Shown: piece by piece, positions 1 to 5,839 of the stretch
Layout: each line of letters starts with the position of its first letter
Numbering within the stretch: the stretch's first letter is position 1
Assembly (NCBI GenBank): GCA_023301205.1
Contig: JALZVC010000129.1
Span: 1 to 5,974 of the forward strand
DNA length: 5,974 nt
Reading direction: 5' to 3'
Source of the DNA: Flavobacteriaceae bacterium
GTDB lineage: Bacteria; Bacteroidota; Bacteroidia; Flavobacteriales; Flavobacteriaceae
Position numbers and translations under genes: made by a program
Notes under the pieces: generated by a model
What the model saw: only the letters and a program-made list of their open reading frames with translations
The model's database searches: none
Told to the model about the DNA's origin: nothing

Positions 1-746
1 CCTAGTTTTTCACCAAACTTTTCATGTCTTTCTATGGAATCAAAAAAATCTCTTTCTGCTTTTGTATAATCCTTATTAGACAAGTGCACCTTACCTCTTC
101 CATAAATGGCAAAAGCAAGACCTCTTTGATCATTTGTTTTAGTTTTTAATTTGATGGATTGTTCTATCAGCTCCATCGCTTTTACAGTATCGTTTAGCTT
201 AAGCAATAATCCTGACATTGGATTGTATGCATTAGACTCTAAATTAAAATCTTTAGCATTTTTAGCCGCTATAACTGCACCTTCATAAGATATTTTTGCA
301 TTTTGAAAATCTTTTAAAAACTCGTAGACGGTTCCCAGCGATTTTAACGTTCTGGACTCATTATGATAATCTTTAAACTTTCTAAATGAAATAAGACAAT
401 CTAATAAATAGACCATCCCTAAATGAAAATTATTCGATTTATAATAAAGACCCGCAACACTATATTTAGCAATAGCAATGCCCCGTTCATCATCAAGTGA
501 TGTGAAAATTTCAATTGCTTCTCTAGACATTTTAAGAGACACATCGTTCTCCCCCCTAATCATGCGATATAAGGCAAGCCTACTAAGACCACTTGCGGTT
601 AATGATGGGAGATCAAACTCCCTGCTAAGTGACAAAGCTTTTTCAGTAAGTGCAATACTTTGTGAAAGATCATGAACTCTTAATTCATAAGCTTCGTCAA
701 GTATTTTTTTTACAAGATTATGATTTATTTCTTTCAGGGGCGACAT
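1..746 (-). CDS. TPR-repeat cytoplasmic protein, C-terminal part beyond the window
   Basis: This is an open frame of 248 complete codons from ATG at 746 that runs off the left edge, so the C-terminus is missing. An in-frame stop lies about 45 bases upstream and no earlier ATG exists; no clear Shine-Dalgarno is visible. The N-terminus (MSPLKEINHNL) has no signal peptide or membrane segment, so the visible part is cytoplasmic. From about residue 50 it shows helical repeats spaced by about 40 residues, near 52-85, 91-124, 131-164, 171-203 and 208-241. The clearest contain SLGTVYEFLKDFQNAKISYE and YGRGKVHLSNKDYTKAERDF, with the small/aromatic pattern of tetratricopeptide repeats. In Bacteroidota such N-terminal TPR arrays often precede a histidine kinase, a cyclase/GGDEF-type domain or a LuxR-type DNA-binding domain. 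Which of these follows here cannot be seen. It lies 86 bp downstream of hemW on the same strand, but its role need not be related. Confidence 0.85.
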   Translation of the reverse strand, partial: MSPLKEINHNLVKKILDEAYELRVHDLSQSIALTEKALSLSREFDLPSLTASGLSRLALYRMIRGENDVSLKMSREAIEIFTSLDDERGIAIAKYSVAGLYYKSNNFHLGMVYLLDCLISFRKFKDYHNESRTLKSLGTVYEFLKDFQNAKISYEGAVIAAKNAKDFNLESNAYNPMSGLLLKLNDTVKAMELIEQSIKLKTKTNDQRGLAFAIYGRGKVHLSNKDYTKAERDFFDSIERHEKFGEKL

Positions 747-771
747 AGTCAAATAAAATACGCTTAATCGG

Positions 772-826
772 CAATATAGGTATTTTATCGACTATAATGA
801 AGTTATTAAAGAAAAATACTATATTG
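772..826. repeat. AT-rich inverted repeat in the hemW-TPR gene gap
   Basis: The left arm CAATATAGGTATTTT (772-786) pairs with the right arm AAAATACTATATTG (813-826). All 14 bases pair, with one bulged G at 780, around a 26-base loop. It fills most of the 86-bp gap and ends 25 bases before the TPR gene start. Neither strand has a run of T directly after the stem, so it does not look like a standard intrinsic terminator. It could be a weak attenuator or processing hairpin, a regulator site, or the remains of a small repeat. The pairing is seen directly; the function is unknown. Confidence 0.5.
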
Positions 827-832
827 AGATAG

Positions 833-2158
833 TTATTCTAGATTAAGTATAAATAAATCTGCGGCGATTCCATCACTTAAAAACTTGCCTTTTTTAGTAA
901 CCATAACTTGATTTTTCTCCTGAAATAAAAGTTGGTTTTCAATAAATCCCTTCATTTGTTTCACAAAATAATCGTGATAGTTTTCTCCAAGTACTTCGGA
1001 AATATACTGTAATGAAACCCCTGCTTTTGTTCGCAATCTTGTCATTACATACTCGTTATATCTATCTGTTTTTGATAAGATCTCTCGTTCTAATGGAAGC
1101 TCATTGTTTTCAATTTTCTTAAGATAGATTGCGTTATTAGAAATGTTCCAACTACGACTATTACCGTCATAACTATGCGCAGATGGCCCCACACCTAGAT
1201 AAGGTTTACCCTGCCAGTAGGCGGTATTATTCTTAGACTCCCAACCCGGTTTACTAAAATTACTGAACTCATAATTTTCATATCCCGCAAGCTCTGTTTG
1301 TTCAATTAATAGTTTGTGATGCGCTTGCGCCACCTCATCCTCAACGGGAGGCACAACACCTTTTTTAATGAAATTTGCTAATGCAGTTTTAGGTTCTACT
1401 GTTAGTGCATAACAAGATAAGTGCGGTATATTTAACACTAGGGCTTCGTCTATATTTTGCAACCATCGATCATTTGTCATTTCTGGAATACCATAAATGA
1501 GATCAATACTAATGTTGTCAAAATGTTTTTTAGCTTCTGCAATACATTGCATTGCTTCATCTGCGTTATGAGCGCGGTTCATTAATTTGAGATCTTCTTC
1601 AAAAAATGATTGTATACCTATGGAGAGACGGTTGATGCCTGCGACTTTGTAGGATGTTAGTTTGTCTGTTAATGGGTGACTATTTTGGGCTTTTTGATGA
1701 TATTCGACTGCACTCAGACTGACATTGTTCTGGATGGATGGATCCTTTTGTTGCCCTTCAACACTTAGACTGCGCTTGGCACTAGCTTCTTCAGGTTGAC
1801 TGTTAGAAGTAAAAACTAAATCATCCGGATTTGCTTCTAGTGTGATTTCTGGATTATCTATTACTGTGTAAATGGAATAGACCGTTTTTAATATTTTTGA
1901 TATTTCCGCAGCAGTTAAAAGACTTGGCGTTCCGCCTCCAAAATAGATAGTAGCCACATCACCTTCCAACTCAGATTTACGCAATTCTAATTCTTTACAA
2001 ATAGCAGCTACCATATCATCACGCCTTTTTAGTGACGTGGAGAAATGAAAATCACAGTAGTGACACGCTTGTTTGCAAAAAGGGATGTGAATATAGATGC
2101 CCATCCCCCTTGCCCCCAAAATGGGAATAGCACTTTTTATAACACCTTGCTCTTTCAT
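833..2158 (-). CDS. hemW: HemW-type radical SAM heme chaperone with an internal insertion
   Basis: HemW is a cytoplasmic radical-SAM protein related to oxygen-independent coproporphyrinogen oxidase HemN, and it is thought to bind heme and hand it to other proteins. The 4Fe-4S site is C28-x3-C32-x2-C35 within IHIPFCKQACHYCDF. The residue two after C35 is F37, not the fourth Cys of true HemN, which favours HemW. Further family motifs are YFGGGTPS (72-79), GINRLSIGIQSF (174-185), IDLIYGIP, YALTVEPKTALANF, YENYEFSNFSKPG and YLGVGPSAHSYDG, followed by the HemW C-terminal domain. At 441 residues it is longer than the usual 370-390. About 48 extra residues (115-162) sit between NPDDL and LTDKLTSYKVAGINR, and an extra 18 residues precede the conserved start MGIYIHIPFC. 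ATG 2158 has an AAAGGA upstream and lies 4 bases after the ruvC stop; the family-like start would be ATG 2104. The frame is intact, so it is probably expressed, but whether the insertion is tolerated is unproven. Confidence 0.93.
   Translation of the reverse strand: MKEQGVIKSAIPILGARGMGIYIHIPFCKQACHYCDFHFSTSLKRRDDMVAAICKELELRKSELEGDVATIYFGGGTPSLLTAAEISKILKTVYSIYTVIDNPEITLEANPDDLVFTSNSQPEEASAKRSLSVEGQQKDPSIQNNVSLSAVEYHQKAQNSHPLTDKLTSYKVAGINRLSIGIQSFFEEDLKLMNRAHNADEAMQCIAEAKKHFDNISIDLIYGIPEMTNDRWLQNIDEALVLNIPHLSCYALTVEPKTALANFIKKGVVPPVEDEVAQAHHKLLIEQTELAGYENYEFSNFSKPGWESKNNTAYWQGKPYLGVGPSAHSYDGNSRSWNISNNAIYLKKIENNELPLEREILSKTDRYNEYVMTRLRTKAGVSLQYISEVLGENYHDYFVKQMKGFIENQLLFQEKNQVMVTKKGKFLSDGIAADLFILNLE
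1673..1816 (-). repeat. Repeat-like in-frame insertion within hemW
   Basis: This segment codes HemW residues 115-162, which have no counterpart in the HemW pattern I know: family members pass directly from NPDDL to the helix before GINRLSIG. It is rich in S, Q, N and K and low in hydrophobic residues. Near-identical 11-bp direct repeats, AACAGTCAACC (1804-1794) and AATAGTCACCC (1684-1674), match at 9 of 11 bases and lie exactly 120 bp (40 codons) apart. The motif AGTGCAGTCGAA (1714-1703) recurs as AGCGCAGTCTAA (1776-1765) with 10 of 12 matches but in another frame. A perfect 5-bp hairpin, TGTTG/CAACA with a 5-base loop, lies at 1749-1763. From memory, GTCAGTCTGAGCGCAGTCGAA-like sequence is a common intergenic repeat in flavobacteria. 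That it inserted into hemW is an inference. Confidence 0.55.
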
Positions 2159-2196
2159 TATATTAATCCTTTACTCCCCCTTTGGGGGTTGAGGGG
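2100..2196. repeat. C/G-rich imperfect palindrome spanning the ruvC-hemW junction
   Basis: The arm CCCCCTTGCCCCCAAA (2105-2120) matches the reverse complement of TTTGGGGGTTGAGGGG (2181-2196) at 12 of 16 positions, around about 60 bases of ordinary AT-rich sequence. The right arm overlaps a perfect small hairpin, CCCCC-TTT-GGGGG (2176-2188). The left arm sits inside a 5-bp stem, CCCAT/ATGGG (2100-2104 and 2121-2125). C/G runs like these are striking in an AT-rich genome, and similar C/G-rich hairpin repeats are, from memory, common between genes in Bacteroidota. The element codes the RuvC tail IPSTPKGGV and most of the N-terminal extension of the longest HemW frame. It may act as an mRNA-stability or attenuation hairpin, or be a small mobile repeat. 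Confidence 0.55.
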
Positions 2197-2780
2197 ATAA
2201 CTCGTTTCTCATTTTGTTTTACAAAACTTGCCCATCCCGTGTAACTTTTTCCAGTTCCCACGGTTTTCCCCGTGTTATAAAAATGACAAACTGCAGCCGC
2301 AAGTCCATCTGTACTATCTAAGTTTTTGGGTAAGGTTTTTAGACCCAAAATACTCTGTAACATTCTAGCTACTTGTTCTTTACTGGCATTACCACTTCCA
2401 GTAATTGCCATTTTAATTTTTTTTGGCGCGTACTCTGTAATGCTTATTTCTCGCGAAAGTCCCGCTGCCATTGCTACTCCTTGTGCTCTACCTAGTTTTA
2501 ACATAGATTGCACATTCTTCCCAAAGAATGGGGCTTCTATCGCAATCTCGTCTGGATGAAAAGTGTCTATTAATTCTATAGTACGATTAAAAATGAGTTG
2601 GAGTCTTTTATAATGATCATCATATTTAGAAAGTTGCAACTCGTTAAGTTGTAAAAATTCCATTTTTTTACCCACGACTTTTATTACTCCAAAACCCATA
2701 ATTGTGGTTCCTGGATCAATACCGAGAATAATTCTCTCAGTATTTGATGTGTTTTTAGTTTTAGACGGTTCTAGTTTCAA
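2163..2780 (-). CDS. ruvC: RuvC, Holliday-junction endonuclease
   Basis: RuvC is a dimeric cytoplasmic nuclease that cuts Holliday junctions during recombination and fork repair, working with the RuvAB branch-migration motor. All four expected acidic metal-binding residues can be placed: D22 in ILGIDPGTTIMGFG, E82 in IAIEAPFFGKN, and D155 and D158 in NLDSTDGLAAAVCHF. The conserved SMLKLGRAQGVAMAAG segment (92-107) is also present. The start shown is a TTG at 2780. No in-frame ATG or GTG lies between the upstream stop and the conserved core, so a non-ATG start is needed; the exact codon is uncertain. The family core ends near SYTGWASFVKQNEKRV (179-194). The last 11 residues (IPSTPKGGVKD) come from the C/G-rich palindrome at the junction with hemW and look like an acquired tail. 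The longest hemW frame starts 4 bases after the stop, which suggests co-transcription. Confidence 0.96.
   Translation of the reverse strand: MKLEPSKTKNTSNTERIILGIDPGTTIMGFGVIKVVGKKMEFLQLNELQLSKYDDHYKRLQLIFNRTIELIDTFHPDEIAIEAPFFGKNVQSMLKLGRAQGVAMAAGLSREISITEYAPKKIKMAITGSGNASKEQVARMLQSILGLKTLPKNLDSTDGLAAAVCHFYNTGKTVGTGKSYTGWASFVKQNEKRVIPSTPKGGVKD
2167..2172 (-). promoter_or_regulatory. Shine-Dalgarno-like site for the upstream hemW start
   Basis: On the minus strand AAAGGA is followed by 8 bases (TTAATATA) and then ATG at 2158, a normal spacing. It favours the longer HemW start even though the first 18 residues are not family-like. Bacteroidota often do not rely on such sites, so the support is modest. 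The alternative ATG at 2104 is preceded only by a G run touching the codon. Confidence 0.4.
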
Positions 2781-2820
2781 TTCTCTACTCTTTCTTATAG
2801 CTAATTTGTACCTTCGTTAG

Positions 2821-3780
2821 GTGTTAGCACTCTCTTACAAATCTAAACAATATCTATGGGCTTTACTAAAAGTAGCGACCTTAGCATTTGTCTTTTGGTT
2901 TATTTTTAAACGACTTTCAAAAATTGATTTTTACACGTTTGAGCATTTTAAAAACAGAACGCTTTTTGACCTTCAAGAAAGCAAATGGTTTCTTATAAGC
3001 TGCTTAGTGCTGTCCGTTCTTAATTGGTTGCTAGAGATCACAAAATGGCAACAACTCGTTAAAAATATCTCGCAAATTTCTTTTAAAAAAGCTACTCGAG
3101 AATCACTTGCCGGAAGTACATTAACCTTTATTACCCCAGCAAAAATAGGCGAATACGGCATTAAAGCGGGTTATTACAAAAAAAGCTACAGAAGTAAAAT
3201 TATAATTGCAAACATTATAGGGAATGGTGTTCAATTATTAGTAACCATTCTGTTTGGTGTTATTGCCAGCTGCTATTTTCTATACTTCCTGGATTTCACC
3301 GAGATAAATAGGATAATACGTGTCACTTTTATTACCGGCTTACTTTTACTATTGCTCCTTTATCTATTTAGAAAAAACAATATTTTTAAAACAGAAATTT
3401 CGCTCGCTGTAACTATTAACCAAACTAAGAAAATGACTAGATCGAGACAGATTAATGTGATTATTTTGTCCGTTTTACGATATTTAAGTTTCAGCTTATG
3501 TTTTTATCTTTTGTTATGGCTCTTTGGCGGAAACATTAGCTTTACAGATGCCATAGCACCCATATTTGCGATGTATTTTTTTTCTAGCTTACTACCATCA
3601 TTTTTCATTATAGACGTTGCACTTAAAGGCGGAATCGCAATATATCTCTTATCTTTTTATGATGTAGCACCTATTCCAGTGATGTGCACCGCATTAGCGA
3701 TGTGGCTCCTCAACTTCGCCTTCCCAGCAATAATAGGAAGTTATTTTGTGATGACCTTTAAACCACAAACCAGCGTATGA
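2821..3780 (+). CDS. Multi-pass membrane protein, lysylphosphatidylglycerol-synthase membrane-domain/flippase-like family
   Basis: This is a 319-residue inner-membrane protein with about eight hydrophobic segments, near residues 11-30, 56-71, 128-155, 165-183 (including seven leucines in a row), 212-233, 243-263, 268-280 and 286-310. The motif TFITPAKIGEYGIKAGY (102-118) matches the conserved TPG/A-x-IGE signature of the UPF0104 family, which corresponds to the membrane (flippase) domain of MprF. The soluble lysyl-transferase domain of MprF is absent, so aminoacylation of lipids is not expected. Family members are thought to move or handle lipid-linked molecules; the substrate here is unknown. 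The GTG start directly follows an in-frame stop and gives an N-terminus (MLALSYKSKQYL) that looks right for flavobacterial members. The stop overlaps the following glycosyltransferase start as ATGA, suggesting translational coupling and a shared pathway. It is divergent from ruvC across a 40-bp gap. Confidence 0.85.
   Translation: MLALSYKSKQYLWALLKVATLAFVFWFIFKRLSKIDFYTFEHFKNRTLFDLQESKWFLISCLVLSVLNWLLEITKWQQLVKNISQISFKKATRESLAGSTLTFITPAKIGEYGIKAGYYKKSYRSKIIIANIIGNGVQLLVTILFGVIASCYFLYFLDFTEINRIIRVTFITGLLLLLLLYLFRKNNIFKTEISLAVTINQTKKMTRSRQINVIILSVLRYLSFSLCFYLLLWLFGGNISFTDAIAPIFAMYFFSSLLPSFFIIDVALKGGIAIYLLSFYDVAPIPVMCTALAMWLLNFAFPAIIGSYFVMTFKPQTSV
2838..2871 (-). promoter_or_regulatory. Possible Bacteroidota-type promoter for ruvC
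   Basis: On the minus strand TAGATTTG (2845-2838) matches the Bacteroidota -7 consensus TAnnTTTG exactly. A partial -33 element TTTT (2871-2868, consensus TTTG) lies 22 bases upstream. Transcription would start near 2832, leaving a leader of about 50 bases before the TTG at 2780. The site lies inside the first codons of the divergent membrane-protein gene. The motif is short and could occur by chance. Confidence 0.35.
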
Positions 3781-4913
3781 TACCTCTCTTTATCATAATA
3801 GTCTATGCGGCAGTTATCAGCTATTTTATCATTGGGTTTGATAGACTCAAGATGACTTCGGAAATACTAAAAACCGAAAAACCAGCACTTCCATTCACCC
3901 AATTTTCTATCGTTATCCCTTTTAGAAATGAAGCCAAAAACCTTAATGGACTACTGCAGTCACTAGCAAAAATCAACTATCCCAAAGACTGTTTTGAAAT
4001 ACTATTAATTGATGATGAATCTACCGATGGTTCTATAGACATCATTGAACAATTTAAAGCTAAAAATCCAAGCATCACACTAAACATATACGACAATGTG
4101 CGGCACACGGCGGCACCAAAAAAAGATGCCATTACTACAGCGATTAAAAAATCAAATTACGAATGGATAATTACTACAGACGCTGACTGCATATTGCCCG
4201 TTTTTTGGCTGCAAAGTTATCATAACTACATTGCAAACCATCCAGTTTCGTTTGTCGCAGGACCGGTTATTTATAAAACAACAAACTCTTTTATTGATCA
4301 ATACCAACTTTTAGATTTACTCAGTTTACAAGGAATAACTATAGGGAGTTTTGGGCAAGGAAAAGGGTTGTTTTGTAATGGAGCTAATCTTGCCTATACC
4401 AAAACGTTGTTTAATGCGCTTCAGGGGTTTAGTAACAACAGTACGATTGCCAGTGGAGATGATGTGTTTATGTTAGAAAATGCACAAGCTCAATTCCCAG
4501 AGAAGATCGGTTATTTAAAATCTAGGCTTGCCATTGTCGAGACCTTCCCAGAAAATTCTTGGAAAAAAATTATTACTCAGCGTACACGCTGGGCAAAAAA
4601 AACGGGGAAACAGAAAAACATAATCACAAAACTTATTGGAGTCATCGTATTCTTAACAAACCTTTATGTGCTTTTATCACCATTAATCATCTTAGTTTAC
4701 CCCAAGTTTATTTGGGTTGGCATTTTTGCGCTAGTGAGTAAAGTTTTAATCGATTTTATGCTGTTACAAAAAACAGCACGGTTTTTTGGTCGGCATATTT
4801 CAGCAGTAAGAGTAATCACTCATTTTTATGTCTATGCTATGGTATCTACTTGGGTGGTTTTGAGAAATCCTTTTATTAGCTACGGGTGGAAAGGGCGCAA
4901 ACACCGCCAGTAA
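3777..4913 (+). CDS. Membrane-anchored family-2 glycosyltransferase
   Basis: This is a 378-residue processive-type GT2 enzyme. An N-terminal membrane segment (about 4-20) precedes a GT-A domain that begins FSIVIPFRNEAKNL (43-56). Visible catalytic landmarks are the nucleotide-binding IDDEST (78-83), the metal-binding DAD (135-137) within ITTDADC, the acidic GDD (227-229), and QRTRW (268-272), which fits the QxxRW signature of processive or lipid-linked GT2 enzymes. Two or three C-terminal membrane segments follow (about 284-307, 311-330 and 345-361), and the tail is basic (GWKGRKHRQ). It should transfer a sugar from a nucleotide or lipid donor at the cytoplasmic face of the inner membrane; donor and acceptor cannot be read from the sequence. 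Its ATG overlaps the stop of the flippase-like gene by 4 bases, so the two products probably act on the same envelope lipid or glycan. Confidence 0.92.
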   Translation: MIPLFIIIVYAAVISYFIIGFDRLKMTSEILKTEKPALPFTQFSIVIPFRNEAKNLNGLLQSLAKINYPKDCFEILLIDDESTDGSIDIIEQFKAKNPSITLNIYDNVRHTAAPKKDAITTAIKKSNYEWIITTDADCILPVFWLQSYHNYIANHPVSFVAGPVIYKTTNSFIDQYQLLDLLSLQGITIGSFGQGKGLFCNGANLAYTKTLFNALQGFSNNSTIASGDDVFMLENAQAQFPEKIGYLKSRLAIVETFPENSWKKIITQRTRWAKKTGKQKNIITKLIGVIVFLTNLYVLLSPLIILVYPKFIWVGIFALVSKVLIDFMLLQKTARFFGRHISAVRVITHFYVYAMVSTWVVLRNPFISYGWKGRKHRQ

Positions 4914-4956
4914 ATCGATAATTTTCATATCTTTAACGCGTCCTAAACCTATATCT

Positions 4957-5838
4957 ATGAAAAATCTACAACTCCTACTTTGTGGTATTTTAGTGCTATT
5001 TACTTGTACCCTAACCGCCCAAAACAAGTATACCATTAATGGAGAGTCGCTTCTGCTAAAAACAGAAGTGGAAGGCTCGTTAACGCTATTATGGAATACA
5101 ATCGAAGGTGAATTTCGCTATTTTTCTAAAAAAGGAAACACCATTCTAGCCCTTAAAAATTCGAAAGAAAACGGCGAATACACTAACAAATTTCGGCAAA
5201 CATTGGCTTCCCAGACTAGTGATGCGAGTATCTCCACGGAGAAGGTCAATTTAACATTATCCAGCCTCAGAAAATTTTTTAACAGCTATAATGCGGCAGT
5301 AGACCCTGCTTTTGTCGCGGCTTCTGAACCATTGAAACCAGTATTACGTTTAGGTGGTTTTGCTGGGATAACCAATAGTAAATTTACTGAGAACCCCACC
5401 AATGCATTACAATTTCAAATAGGTGCAGAATTAGAAGTGGTAGACCGTGCTAAATTTAAACGACACGCTATGGTGTTACGTTTAACAAATACATTTGAGA
5501 CTAGTGAATATGACTTTAATGCTTTTCAGGCTTCCTTAAACTATCGTTTTAAGTTTGTAATGCAATCAAAATTTGACCTATACGCTAATGTAAAATACGC
5601 AACCTATACTAACACTAATGCGACGCGTCTTATTGAGCAAGACGGTGTCCCAGAACCAGTTCTTATTGATATCTCTAGCGACAATTATGATGTACCCTTC
5701 ACGTTAGGGCTTGGTGCAGATATAGCACTAGGCAAAGGATATCTCACCCTATTTTTAGATGACCTTGTTGGCCTCAATATTGAAGGGAATGGAGAATTTC
5801 CAACAAATTTACTGTTGGGTTATAAGTTTGATCTCTAA
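4957..5838 (+). CDS. Secreted, probable outer-membrane beta-barrel protein of unknown function
   Basis: This 293-residue protein has a clear Sec signal peptide: positive MKN, hydrophobic core LLLCGILVLFTC, and a likely cut after TLTA before QN at residues 21/22. C17 is not in a lipobox (L-F-T-C), so a lipoprotein is unlikely. Residues 23-105 are a mixed region with a run of Lys and polar residues, starting NKYTINGESLLLKTEVEG. From about residue 115 the sequence alternates polar and hydrophobic or aromatic residues in strand-like stretches (VLRLGGFAGI, ALQFQIGAELEVV, HAMVLRLTNTF, FQASLNYRFKFV, FDLYANVKYATYT, GYLTLFLDDLVGL) and ends in LLLGYKFDL. That resembles a small outer-membrane barrel of 8-10 strands. 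I do not recognise a named family. It starts 43 bp after the glycosyltransferase on the same strand, with no clear promoter in the gap, so it may belong to the same transcript. Confidence 0.85.
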   Translation: MKNLQLLLCGILVLFTCTLTAQNKYTINGESLLLKTEVEGSLTLLWNTIEGEFRYFSKKGNTILALKNSKENGEYTNKFRQTLASQTSDASISTEKVNLTLSSLRKFFNSYNAAVDPAFVAASEPLKPVLRLGGFAGITNSKFTENPTNALQFQIGAELEVVDRAKFKRHAMVLRLTNTFETSEYDFNAFQASLNYRFKFVMQSKFDLYANVKYATYTNTNATRLIEQDGVPEPVLIDISSDNYDVPFTLGLGADIALGKGYLTLFLDDLVGLNIEGNGEFPTNLLLGYKFDL

Positions 5839-5839
5839 T

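Noticed and set aside
548..556. C-run in the TPR gene as another copy of the C/G-rich repeat
   Set aside because: Only a short CTCCCCCCTAA stretch is present, with no paired arm, and it codes normal-looking TPR sequence.
478..675. Plus-strand open frame of 65 codons
   Set aside because: It is antisense to the well-supported TPR gene and shows no protein-like features of its own.
1731..1743. TGGA tetranucleotide run in hemW as a phase-variable tract
   Set aside because: There are only about three repeat units, too few for frequent slippage.
2041..2104. Assignment as HemN, the true oxygen-independent coproporphyrinogen oxidase
   Set aside because: The CxxxCxxC motif is followed by D-F and lacks the extra Cys of HemN (CxxxCxxCxC). 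The overall motifs and length fit HemW.
833..2158. hemW as a pseudogene because of the insertion
   Set aside because: The frame is open throughout, all Fe-S cysteines and conserved motifs are present on both sides, and the insertion keeps the frame.
2326..2559. Plus-strand open frame opposite ruvC
   Set aside because: It is a shadow of the conserved ruvC coding sequence.
2785..2816. TAATTTG as a promoter for the divergent plus-strand operon
   Set aside because: It is one base short of TAnnTTTG and no -33 element is found at the right distance.
3576..3583. Run of eight T in the flippase-like gene as a phase-variation tract
   Set aside because: It is a short homopolymer of the kind common in AT-rich membrane-protein genes; the frame is intact and there is no other sign of switching.
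4800..5036. Minus-strand open frame across the glycosyltransferase-barrel junction
   Set aside because: It overlaps two better-supported genes on the other strand and has no recognisable motif.
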